A DNA stretch of 16,927 bases from assembly GCA_949935685.1 (NCBI GenBank), contig CATLGN010000007.1, positions 1-16,927 of the forward strand. Reading direction: 5' to 3'. The translations under genes were made by a program, and so were the position numbers. Below are positions 8,395 through 13,727 of the stretch, in pieces. Position 1 is the first letter of the stretch. The number at the start of each line of letters is the position of its first letter. Below the pieces are notes generated by a model that saw only the letters and a list, made by a program, of their open reading frames with translations, ran no database searches and was not told where the DNA came from. This stretch comes from an uncultured Lachnospiraceae bacterium (GTDB lineage Bacteria; Bacillota; Clostridia; Lachnospirales; Lachnospiraceae).

Positions 8395-8478
8395 TGCGGG
8401 AGATGGGACTTGAACCCACACGTCTATACGGACACAAGATCCTTAGTCTTGCCTGTCTGCCAATTCCAGCACTCCCGC
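8395..8478 (-). tRNA. tRNA-Leu (anticodon AAG)
   Basis: A class II tRNA of 84 nt including discriminator A73. The acceptor stem is GCGGGAG/CTCCCGC. The D-arm is Leu-type (AATTGGCAGACAG). The anticodon stem CAAGA/TCTTG encloses the seven-base loop CTAAGGA, which places AAG at positions 34-36, reading CUU. The variable arm is TGTCCGTATAGACG and the T-arm GGGTTCAAGTCCC. CCA is not encoded. The A at wobble position 34 is uncommon outside bacterial tRNA-Arg(ACG). Confidence 0.94.
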
Positions 8479-8498
8479 ATTTACGTGCCGCAAGTAGT

Positions 8499-8527
8499 AT
8501 ACTATCACCTTTCACTCTGGAAGTCAA
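8499..8527 (-). promoter_or_regulatory. Promoter of the tRNA-Leu pair
   Basis: On the minus strand there is TTGACT (8522-8527), a 17-nt spacer and TAGTAT (8499-8504). The predicted start near 8492 leaves a leader of about 14 nt before the first tRNA, typical for a tRNA operon. No ribosome binding site or ORF follows. Confidence 0.75.
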
Positions 8528-8534
8528 TACCTCG

Positions 8535-8562
8535 TTTGAAAAAAATCGACGTTTTTTTCAAA
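8535..8562. repeat. Perfect A/T hairpin between secreted-protein gene and tRNA promoter
   Basis: An 11-bp perfect inverted repeat, TTTGAAAAAAA (8535-8545) and TTTTTTTCAAA (8552-8562), with the six-base loop TCGACG. It lies 27 nt past the stop of the secreted-protein gene and 7 bp upstream of the tRNA -35. It may be a weak terminator for that gene (U-run within the 3' arm) or an A-tract upstream element for the tRNA promoter. Confidence 0.5.
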
Positions 8563-8589
8563 ATATGGCAGATCGGCAGCAATACGGAA

Positions 8590-9342
8590 TCAGTCCCGGT
8601 ACACCAATGCATATGCCGCCGTACAGTCTGTCTCAAACTGTACTTTGTTTCCTCTCTCATACAGATTCTCCAGAACCGCCGGCTGGCCTTTGTAAACCCG
8701 CAGCATCCGAAACTGTCTGCCCGGTTTCTGGTATTCCGCGGGAATATCAAACAAAAGCTGTACCGTATGATCCAGTTTTTCCAGCGGCTTTCCCGCATGC
8801 GCAAAGGAAATATTATACATCCCGATATAGCTGTCCTCACCCCGGACACTGTCAAACGCCTCGCGGCACTGTCTGCCCTGCACGACCTGACCGGTTGTGA
8901 TGCTGACCGCATCCATCTTATAGCCGGGCGCAAACACACAGGCGCTGTTTGACCAGTTTACCCGCGGGACATCATCATCGTCATTGTCGTCGCGTTTTAC
9001 AAAATGCGCCACCACCGTATGATCATATGCGCCCGGGCAAAATGTATAATATGCACTCTTCGTCACGATCACACCGTTATCCGTAAAATAGGCGAACGAA
9101 TATCCGCTGTTCGGGGAAGCCGACACCGCAATGCTGTCGTAGTCCGCGGCGTAGACGCTGTTTTGAAACGTTACGCCATTGCACAGAGCAGACACACTTC
9201 CCATCGTATAATCTTCGGTATATGCCACAACCGCTCTGGAATCCGCCCCGATCTCTTCCGCCCTGACCACGCCTGCACACCCCAAAGAAAGAACCGCTGC
9301 ACAAAGCAGCCCCCAAACCTTCCGCATCCGCCCGTTTTTCAT
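8590..9342 (-). CDS. Secreted protein with divergent InlB B-repeat-like domain
   Basis: A 250-residue exported protein of unknown function. Residues 1-28 form a Sec signal peptide (positive MKNGRMRKVW, hydrophobic GLLCAAVLSLGCAGVV, likely cleavage after VRA-28). A first beta domain (about 35-115) ends in the pattern ASPNSGYSFAYFTDNG...YYTFCPGAYDHTVVAHFVK, which matches divergent InlB B-repeats of Lachnospiraceae surface proteins. An acidic linker (DDNDDDD, about 118-124) leads to a second beta-rich domain whose end (FETDCTAAYALVYRD) resembles the C-terminal Ig-like domains of such proteins. There is no LPXTG motif or C-terminal membrane anchor. The Cys at 22 lies in a poor lipobox context (SLGC), so secretion is more likely than lipid anchoring. 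The ATG at 9342 has GGGAAAGGGG upstream. It is a single-gene unit with its own promoter. Confidence 0.85.
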   Translation of the reverse strand: MKNGRMRKVWGLLCAAVLSLGCAGVVRAEEIGADSRAVVAYTEDYTMGSVSALCNGVTFQNSVYAADYDSIAVSASPNSGYSFAYFTDNGVIVTKSAYYTFCPGAYDHTVVAHFVKRDDNDDDDVPRVNWSNSACVFAPGYKMDAVSITTGQVVQGRQCREAFDSVRGEDSYIGMYNISFAHAGKPLEKLDHTVQLLFDIPAEYQKPGRQFRMLRVYKGQPAVLENLYERGNKVQFETDCTAAYALVYRD

Positions 9343-9385
9343 CGCCGTCCCCTTTCCCTTCTGTCAACCTCTGGCCCCTGTTTTC

Positions 9386-9414
9386 AGTATCCCATATTTT
9401 TACAAGACAGGCAA
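9386..9414 (-). promoter_or_regulatory. Promoter of the secreted-protein gene
   Basis: On the minus strand there is TTGCCT (9409-9414), a 17-nt spacer and GATACT (9386-9391), about 44 nt before the ATG at 9342. Both boxes match consensus at four of six positions, so this is a moderate prediction. Confidence 0.5.
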
Positions 9415-9423
9415 GGGTTTTCA

Positions 9424-9712
9424 AAGCGGAAAAGCACGACAGTGCAATATGCTTCCGAAAGAGGCGTACATCCCGTCGATGCACCGGGCTGCGGGCATAA
9501 GCGGTTCTAAGCGTTGCGGCAACAGATGCAGGCAAGTGTGCAATCGGCCTCTATGCGCCGTCCGGGCGCAAGTCGGCCTTTTCCGGACGTCCGTGTCCGG
9601 AAATTGCAGGCTGTGACGCACCGCCAAGAACCGCTAATACCCTGCGCAAGGCACACCGACGGGATGTACGCCTCTGTCGGAACGCCATGATCCTGTCACG
9701 GCTTTTCCGTTT
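9424..9712. repeat. Long imperfect inverted repeat; structured RNA or MITE-like element
   Basis: This accounts for most of the gene-free stretch 9343-9860. The outer stem pairs 9427-9435 with 9701-9709 (9 bp perfect, extendable to 9424/9712 through a G-U pair in plus-strand RNA), then GACAG 9438-9442 with CTGTC 9693-9697. The main stem pairs 9453-9478 with 9657-9682: 26 positions, one mismatch, with an 18-bp perfect core. Inside, 9500-9508 pairs with 9627-9635 (9 bp) and 9539-9544 with 9603-9608. Two small hairpins follow: TGCGCC/GGCGCA (9554-9559 with 9565-9570) and TTCCGGAC/GTCCGGAA (9581-9588 with 9595-9602). The result is one long, nested, branched fold of about 290 nt. No convincing ORF, transposase or flanking direct repeat is visible. 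From 9713 to the regulator's promoter at 9787 I see nothing else. Confidence 0.7.
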
Positions 9713-9786
9713 CTGTCCTGTTCAATCTGTAAATGTTCACAGTCTGTTCACTTATGCGTTTGTCGTGTCCGCCAAAATGAAATGGC

Positions 9787-9822
9787 TTGCAACCCCTTCC
9801 CCAACGTGTTAGGATAACCTTA
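9787..9822 (+). promoter_or_regulatory. Promoter and degenerate operator of the DtxR-family gene
   Basis: TTGCAA (9787-9792), a 17-nt spacer and TAGGAT (9810-9815) form a moderate promoter about 45 nt before the ATG at 9861. The -10 overlaps TTAGGATAACCTTA (9809-9822), which fits the feo-region TTAG-N6-CTAA operator pattern with one mismatch (CTTA for CTAA) and also recalls the TTAGG half-site of DtxR boxes. Autoregulation is the natural inference. Confidence 0.5.
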
Positions 9823-9860
9823 CGGGTAATTTCCGTCCCGGAAAGGAGTACAGTGATACC

Positions 9861-10253
9861 ATGAGTTACATCCGGCACAAAGCTGAGGAATCCCTCGAGG
9901 ATTACCTTGAAACAATACTGATTCTGAGCAGGCGTCTCCCCGCCGTGCGCTCCGTCGATGTAGCGACTGCGATGGATTTTTCGAAGCCCAGCGTGAGCGT
10001 CGCCGTGAAAAACCTGAAAAGCCGCGGATACATCACCGTTTCGGAGGACGGTTATCTCCATCTGACAGACGAAGGGAGAACGATCGCAGAAAGCGTCTAC
10101 GAGCGTCACACCCTGCTGACAGACTGGCTGGTTCATCTTGGCGTCGACCCCGAAACTGCGGCGAGCGACGCCTGCAAAATGGAACATGACATCACCCCGG
10201 AAAGTTATGAAGCAATGAAACAATGCATCCTGTCCGTTTTGGGGCGGGACTGA
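9861..10253 (+). CDS. DtxR/MntR-family metal-dependent transcriptional regulator
   Basis: A 130-residue metal-activated repressor. An N-terminal winged helix-turn-helix (about 9-70, with recognition region FSKPSVSVAVKNLKSRGYI at about 40-58) precedes a helical metal-binding and dimerisation domain (75-130). There is no SH3-like third domain, so it has the short MntR-type architecture. Likely metal ligands are D14, E17, H83, C105, E108 and H109: the N-terminal LEDYLETI looks MntR-like, while ACKMEHDIT matches the Cys-containing primary site of the iron-responsive DtxR/IdeR type. It converges on the feo genes, whose promoter carries matching palindromes, so control of ferrous iron uptake is the likely role. 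That is inference from context. AAAGGAG lies 12 nt before the ATG, a long spacing; no better in-frame start is available. It is the only clear plus-strand gene here. Confidence 0.93.
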   Translation: MSYIRHKAEESLEDYLETILILSRRLPAVRSVDVATAMDFSKPSVSVAVKNLKSRGYITVSEDGYLHLTDEGRTIAESVYERHTLLTDWLVHLGVDPETAASDACKMEHDITPESYEAMKQCILSVLGRD

Positions 10254-10265
10254 AATGTTGATTTT

Positions 10266-10301
10266 ATGGCGCCCGGCTCCGCATGCCAGACGCCATTTTT
10301 T
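10266..10301 (+). terminator. Intrinsic terminator of the DtxR-family gene
   Basis: ATGGCG (10266-10271) pairs with CGCCAT (10291-10296), with a short inner GGC/GCC helix, and a run of six T follows (10296-10301). It begins 13 nt after the regulator stop and ends 5 nt before the 3' end of the converging 57-residue gene, separating the two opposing transcripts. Confidence 0.75.
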
Positions 10302-10305
10302 GTTC

Positions 10306-10479
10306 TTACTCTCCCGGATGGCAGGCGTCACGCATGGTACAGCCTGCACACCCACAGCCACAGGATGATTTCCCCTTTCTCTTACCGCGTATCATACCGG
10401 CAATAACAGCCGCTACCACGATCATCAGAATCATACTGATCATAATTGTCGCCATATTTTCCATAATCCATGTAAGCAT
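10306..10479 (-). CDS. FeoB-associated Cys-rich membrane protein
   Basis: A 57-residue protein, too short for ordinary ORF cut-offs. It begins MLTWIMENMATIMISMILMI, forming one transmembrane helix at about 4-30 (continuing VVAAVIAGMI). A basic stretch RGKRKGK (31-37) follows, then a Cys cluster CGCGCAGC (40-47) and a last Cys at 53 before the end HPGE. This layout matches the small FeoB-associated Cys-rich membrane proteins found next to feoB in Firmicutes. These are thought to assist ferrous iron transport, perhaps through the cytoplasmic Cys cluster; no biochemical function is firmly known. The basic residues after the helix predict a cytoplasmic C terminus. The ATG at 10479 has a perfect GGAGGG six bases upstream, and the feoB stop is 39 nt upstream. 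The strong ribosome binding site and intact frame suggest it is still translated even though feoB is interrupted. Confidence 0.88.
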   Translation of the reverse strand: MLTWIMENMATIMISMILMIVVAAVIAGMIRGKRKGKSSCGCGCAGCTMRDACHPGE

Positions 10480-10518
10480 TGATACCCTCCTGTCGCACCA
10501 TGTTTTCCGGCCCGTCCA

Positions 10519-12911
10519 CTACAATCTTACCATTTTCGGCCTCATGTTTGTCGTCAGCTTCGTCGCCTCTCTATACGGCCGAAACAGCATATAAATCATG
10601 CCGCCAAGGATAACAGCGGCTGCAAGCAGACCGATAGCATTCCGATTTCCCGCAAATGCCGAGCCGATCTGGTAAACCATCAGCGCCGCCGCATAAGCCA
10701 GCCCGCACTGATAAGCGATCGCAAACCACGTCCATTTCACATTGTTCATCTCCCGTCTGATCGCGCCGATCGCCGCAAAGCAGGGTGCACACAGAAGGTT
10801 AAACACAAGGAAAGAATATCCCGCAGCCTGACTAAAGTTTGCGCCGATCTCAGTCCATCCGCCGGGATAGAGAATCCCCATTGTACCGACAATATTTTCC
10901 TTCGCCACAAGCCCTGTGATGGAAGCCACCGCCGCCTGCCAGTTCCCCCAGCCGAGCGGCGTGAAAATCCATGCAATCGCACCGCCGACCGCCGCGAGGA
11001 GCGACCGGTCCATCTCCTCCTCGGCAAGCATCCGAAATCCCTCCGAAGTAAATCCAAAATAAGTCATAAACCAGATCACAATGGTCGAGAGCAGGATAAT
11101 GGTACCCGCCTTCCGGATAAAGGACCATCCGCGTTCCCACATGGAGCGCAGGACATTGCCCGCCGTAGGCATATGATAAGCCGGAAGTTCCATCACAAAG
11201 GGAGCCGGGTCGCCGGAAAACATTTTTGTCTTCTTTAGCATGATACCGGAAATCATAATCGCCGCCATACCAACGAAATACGCGCTTGTCGCCACCCACG
11301 CGGAGCCGCCAAAAACCGCTCCGGCTACCATGGAAATAAACGGGACCTTCGCTCCGCAGGGGATAAAGGTGGTCGTCATAATCGTCATCCGGCGGTCGCG
11401 CTCATTCTCAATCGTCCTCGATGCCATAATGCCCGGAATGCCGCAGCCGGTACCGATGAGCATCGGAATAAACGATTTGCCGGACAGTCCGAACTTGCGG
11501 AAAATGCGGTCGAGAACAAAGGCGATACGCGCCATATAACCACATGCCTCCAAAAAGGCGAGAAGCAGAAACAGGACAAGCATCTGCGGCACAAATCCAA
11601 GCACCGCTCCCACGCCGGCCACAATGCCGTCGTTGATAAGCCCCGCCTGCCAATCCGCCGCGCCTGCCGCCGCAAGCGCATCGCCCACCAGTACCGGGAT
11701 ACCCGGAACCCACACGCCGTAATCTGCCGGGTCAGGCGCGCCGTCGTATTGTCCCATCACCGCAACCGCGGCCTCGTAATCGGCAAGAGACGCCGTTTCC
11801 ACCGTCACTTCCAGCGTTTCATCATCTGTCGCCTCATAAGGGAAGCCGCCTGTGGGAACGGCACCGTTTTCTTCCACATAAGCGTCGTAACCGTCCACGA
11901 TCAGCGCCGCATCACCGTATTCCCCGGAGGCCTCCCCATAAGCGGAAGATCCGATGCCAAACAGATGCCATCCCTCGCCGAACAGTCCGTCGTTTGCCCA
12001 GTCCGTGGCGAAGGCGCCTACCGTCACCATGGATATATAATACACAAGAAACATGACGGCGGCAAAAATCGGAAGCCCCAGAAAACGATTTGTAACAATC
12101 CTGTCAATGTTATCGGAACCGGTCAGCCTTCCCGCGGACTTTTTCTTTAAACACCCTTTGATGATACTTCCAATATAAATATACCTCTCGTTTGTGATAA
12201 TGGATTCCGCATCGTCATCCATTTCCTCCTCGGCCGCCCGAATGTCCGTTTCAATATGGGAGAGGACATCCGCACCCGGCTTCAACTGTTCCAAAACCCT
12301 GTCGTCCCGCTCAAACAGCTTGATGGCATACCACCGCTGCTGTTCCTCCGGCAGCCCATGTACGGCCGCCTCCTCGATATGGGCAAGGGCGTGCTCCACC
12401 GTGCCCGAAAAGGTGTGCATGGGAACGGTCTTTCCGTTCTTTGCCGCGTCGATTGCGGCTTCCGCAACCTCCATAATACCGTTTCCCTTCAGAGCGGAAA
12501 TCTCCGCCACTTTGCAGCCCAATGCCCTCGACAGCTCCCCGGTATTGATCTTATCGCCGTTTTTCTCCACCACATCCATCATGTTAATGGCAACAACCAC
12601 CGGAATGCCAAGTTCCGTGAGCTGTGTTGTCAGATATAAGTTTCTCTCTAAGTTTGTACCGTCAACAATATTCAGAATCGCATCGGGACGCTCGCCGATC
12701 AGATAGTTTCTCGCCACCACTTCCTCCAGTGTATAGGGGGAAAGGGAATAAATACCGGGAAGGTCGGTGATCGTCACACCGTCGTGTTTCTTTAACTTTC
12801 CTTCCTTCTTCTCCACCGTTACGCCCGGCCAGTTTCCGACAAATTGGTTGGAACCGGTCAGGGCGTTTTCCCGCAGTTCGGGTTGCCCGCAAGGGCAATT
12901 CGCACATTCAT
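10519..12911 (-). pseudogene. feoB: Ferrous iron transporter B, frameshifted in the Walker A motif
   Basis: FeoB is a polytopic inner-membrane Fe(II) transporter with a cytoplasmic G domain. The family start is the ATG at 12911, behind GGAGAAGG, and reads MNVRIALAGNPNCGKTP before a TGA at 12858-12860. The frame then resumes one base out of register at NALTGSNQFVGNWPGVTV. The missing part is the T-L-F of GKTTLFNAL; the single AACG at 12864-12867 indicates a 13-nt loss. The rest is intact: G3 DLPG, G4 NMMD, G5 SALKG, the gate motifs GTGCGIPGIMASR and FIPCGAKVP, about eight to ten membrane segments, and an acidic insertion at 11686-11955. Repaired, it would encode 801 residues. An 818-codon ORF from 12975 exists, but its start lies inside a hairpin, lacks a well-placed ribosome binding site and still has no Walker A. 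Neighbours are feoA (upstream) and the Cys-rich partner. A sequencing error is possible, though a 13-nt gap is unusual for one. Confidence 0.88.
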
Positions 12912-12931
12912 CGTTTTCCTTCTCCTTTTTA

Positions 12932-12945
12932 TTAGTTATACCTAA
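12932..12945. promoter_or_regulatory. TTAG-N6-CTAA operator-like site before feoB
   Basis: TTAG (12932-12935), six bases, CTAA (12942-12945), in the feoA-feoB gap, 21 bp upstream of the native feoB ATG. A TATAAC -10-like hexamer on the minus strand (12935-12940) lies inside it, though no good -35 accompanies it. It matches the three sites in front of the operon, suggesting separate metal control of feoB. Confidence 0.55.
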
Positions 12946-12953
12946 CTGTTCGT

Positions 12954-12979
12954 TTGAAAAGAAAGGGGATTGCATCCCC
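12954..12979 (-). terminator. Terminator/attenuator between feoA and feoB
   Basis: On the minus strand a GGGGAT/ATCCCC hairpin with a three-base loop (12965-12979) is followed by TTTCTTTT. It lies 22 nt past the feoA stop. It probably ends part of the feoA transcripts and lowers feoB expression relative to feoA. The six-base stem is short, so partial termination is more likely than complete. Confidence 0.55.
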
Positions 12980-13001
12980 CTGCGCAGACATCCTTTCCGC
13001 C

Positions 13002-13229
13002 TTATGCACGTTCTACTTCAATCATCCCCGCATCTGCTTTCCTGATGGAAAGTTCATAGCCGCGGACGGTCACTTCAATCGGATCGCCCAGAGGCGCCAC
13101 CTTGCGGATTTGCACATCCACGCCCTTTGTCAGTCCCATATCCATAATCCGGCGCTTGACCGCGCCCTCTCCGTGCAGTTTTACAACCCGCACGGTATCA
13201 CCGACTTTCGTCTCTTTCAATGTTCTCAT
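13002..13229 (-). CDS. feoA: Ferrous iron transport protein A
   Basis: A 75-residue cytosolic FeoA with the SH3-like beta-barrel fold, needed with FeoB for ferrous iron uptake. Visible family features are the start TLKETKVGDTVRVVKL, the central RRIMDMGLTKGVDVQIRKVAPLGDPIEV (equivalent to the RRLLDLGL...G..V.V...APLGDP core) and the terminal RGYELSIRKADAGMIEVE. I chose the ATG at 13229, which has GGAGGG eight bases upstream; the ORF's earlier ATG at 13253 adds MEMRREKG and lies in the gap after the preceding gene without a good ribosome binding site. It is 33 nt after the stop of the other FeoA-domain gene and 90 nt before the native feoB start, a gap that holds an attenuator-like hairpin and an operator-like site. 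Confidence 0.95.
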   Translation of the reverse strand: MRTLKETKVGDTVRVVKLHGEGAVKRRIMDMGLTKGVDVQIRKVAPLGDPIEVTVRGYELSIRKADAGMIEVERA

Positions 13230-13262
13230 TCCTTTCTCCCTCCTCATTTCCAAATGGTTTGC

Positions 13263-13475
13263 TCAGACCATAATTTTCTGCGCCATCTCTTTGCTGACCG
13301 CGATACGGGAATTTTTCACATTCACGATAACATTGCCTCCGATGGCGTTTATCACCGTGACCGCCCCTCCCACAACAAAACCGAGATTTTCCAAATGTGT
13401 TTTTACTTCCCGCTTTCCCCCGATTTTCCTGATCATATTTTCCTCACCTGCTTCTGCCAGTGTCAGCGGCATCAT
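13263..13475 (-). CDS. FeoA-domain protein, first gene of the feo operon
   Basis: A 70-residue small FeoA-family protein with a single SH3-like domain. The middle KREVKTHLENLGFVVGGAVTVINAIGGNVIVNVKNSRIAVSKEMAQKIMV carries the FeoA pattern (HL..LGF..G..V.V......N.I....N.RIA...E.A..I). Two FeoA-type genes before feoB are common in Clostridia; the divergent first copy has been proposed to have a partner or regulatory role, without firm proof. The ATG codons at 13475 and 13472 are adjacent, with AAGAAGG upstream at a normal distance. Transcription probably starts near 13548, giving a leader of about 70 nt that contains one of the TTAG-N6-CTAA palindromes. Confidence 0.88.
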   Translation of the reverse strand: MMPLTLAEAGEENMIRKIGGKREVKTHLENLGFVVGGAVTVINAIGGNVIVNVKNSRIAVSKEMAQKIMV

Positions 13476-13498
13476 ATATTCACCTTCTTTGCAATATA

Positions 13499-13512
13499 TT
13501 AGTTTTGACTAA
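13499..13512. promoter_or_regulatory. TTAG-N6-CTAA operator-like site in feo leader
   Basis: TTAG (13499-13502), TTTTGA, CTAA (13509-13512). It lies within the predicted 5' leader of the feo transcript, about 24 nt before the first start codon, where a bound repressor could act as a roadblock. Confidence 0.55.
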
Positions 13513-13529
13513 CCCTCCGTGTGAAATAG

Positions 13530-13549
13530 TGGTTAGCATATGCTAACCA
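13530..13549. promoter_or_regulatory. Perfect 20-bp palindrome at the feo transcription start
   Basis: A perfect 20-bp palindrome with core TTAGCATATGCTAA (13533-13546). It begins just downstream of the feo -10 (13555-13560) and covers the predicted start site, the classic position for repression. The best candidate ligand is the DtxR-family regulator encoded at 9861-10253. Confidence 0.75.
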
Positions 13550-13554
13550 TGTAT

Positions 13555-13583
13555 ATCATATGACACTGTACGGCTTTTGTCAA
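13555..13583 (-). promoter_or_regulatory. feo operon promoter
   Basis: On the minus strand there is a consensus TTGACA (13578-13583), a 17-nt spacer and TATGAT (13555-13560, five of six to consensus). Such a strong unrepressed promoter fits control by a repressor released under iron limitation. The predicted start falls in the palindrome at 13530-13549. Confidence 0.82.
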
Positions 13584-13625
13584 TGCTATTTTGTTACCCA
13601 ACAGCAGGTTCATCATATTAGCCAA

Positions 13626-13645
13626 AAGTTAGCATATACTAACTT
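13626..13645. promoter_or_regulatory. Upstream TTAG-N6-CTAA operator-like palindrome
   Basis: A 20-bp near-palindrome with core TTAGCATATACTAA (13629-13642) and one mismatched pair. It lies about 43 bp upstream of the feo -35. It could be an auxiliary operator for cooperative binding, or belong to a second promoter that I could not identify. No clear terminator for the M19 gene is visible between 13646 and 13727. Confidence 0.6.
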
Positions 13646-13727
13646 ATGATTTTGTGCATAATATCCGTTTCCCGTCAGACTGTATCACTGCGTCGGATAC
13701 CCTCCCTGTTACGCCCGGCTATGTCGC

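Noticed and set aside
8135..8527. Minus-strand 130-residue ORF across the tRNA genes
   Set aside because: It translates both tRNA-Leu genes; MAELADAHGSGPCEHCAHEG is the typical false peptide from a tRNA-Leu sequence.
8590..9342. Lipoprotein call for the secreted protein based on LSLGC
   Set aside because: The residues before Cys22 do not fit a lipobox (Leu at -2), and a normal signal peptidase I site follows at VRA-28.
9421..9627. A 68-residue ORF inside the long inverted repeat
   Set aside because: Low-complexity His/Arg-rich translation with no ribosome binding site; the pairing of the DNA explains the sequence better.
9424..9712. Calling the inverted repeat an insertion sequence
   Set aside because: There is no transposase and no flanking target duplication, so only a neutral repeat/structured element call is supported.
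9696..10361. Minus-strand 221-residue ORF opposite the DtxR-family gene
   Set aside because: It is antisense to a well-supported gene, has no family resemblance or good ribosome binding site, and overlaps the terminator and the small Cys-rich gene.
10519..12975. An 818-codon feoB ORF starting at 12975 as the real gene
   Set aside because: Its first 36 residues (MQSPFFSNEQ...) are an out-of-frame reading of the leader and native N terminus. The start lies inside a hairpin, the ribosome binding site is too close, and no Walker A motif results.
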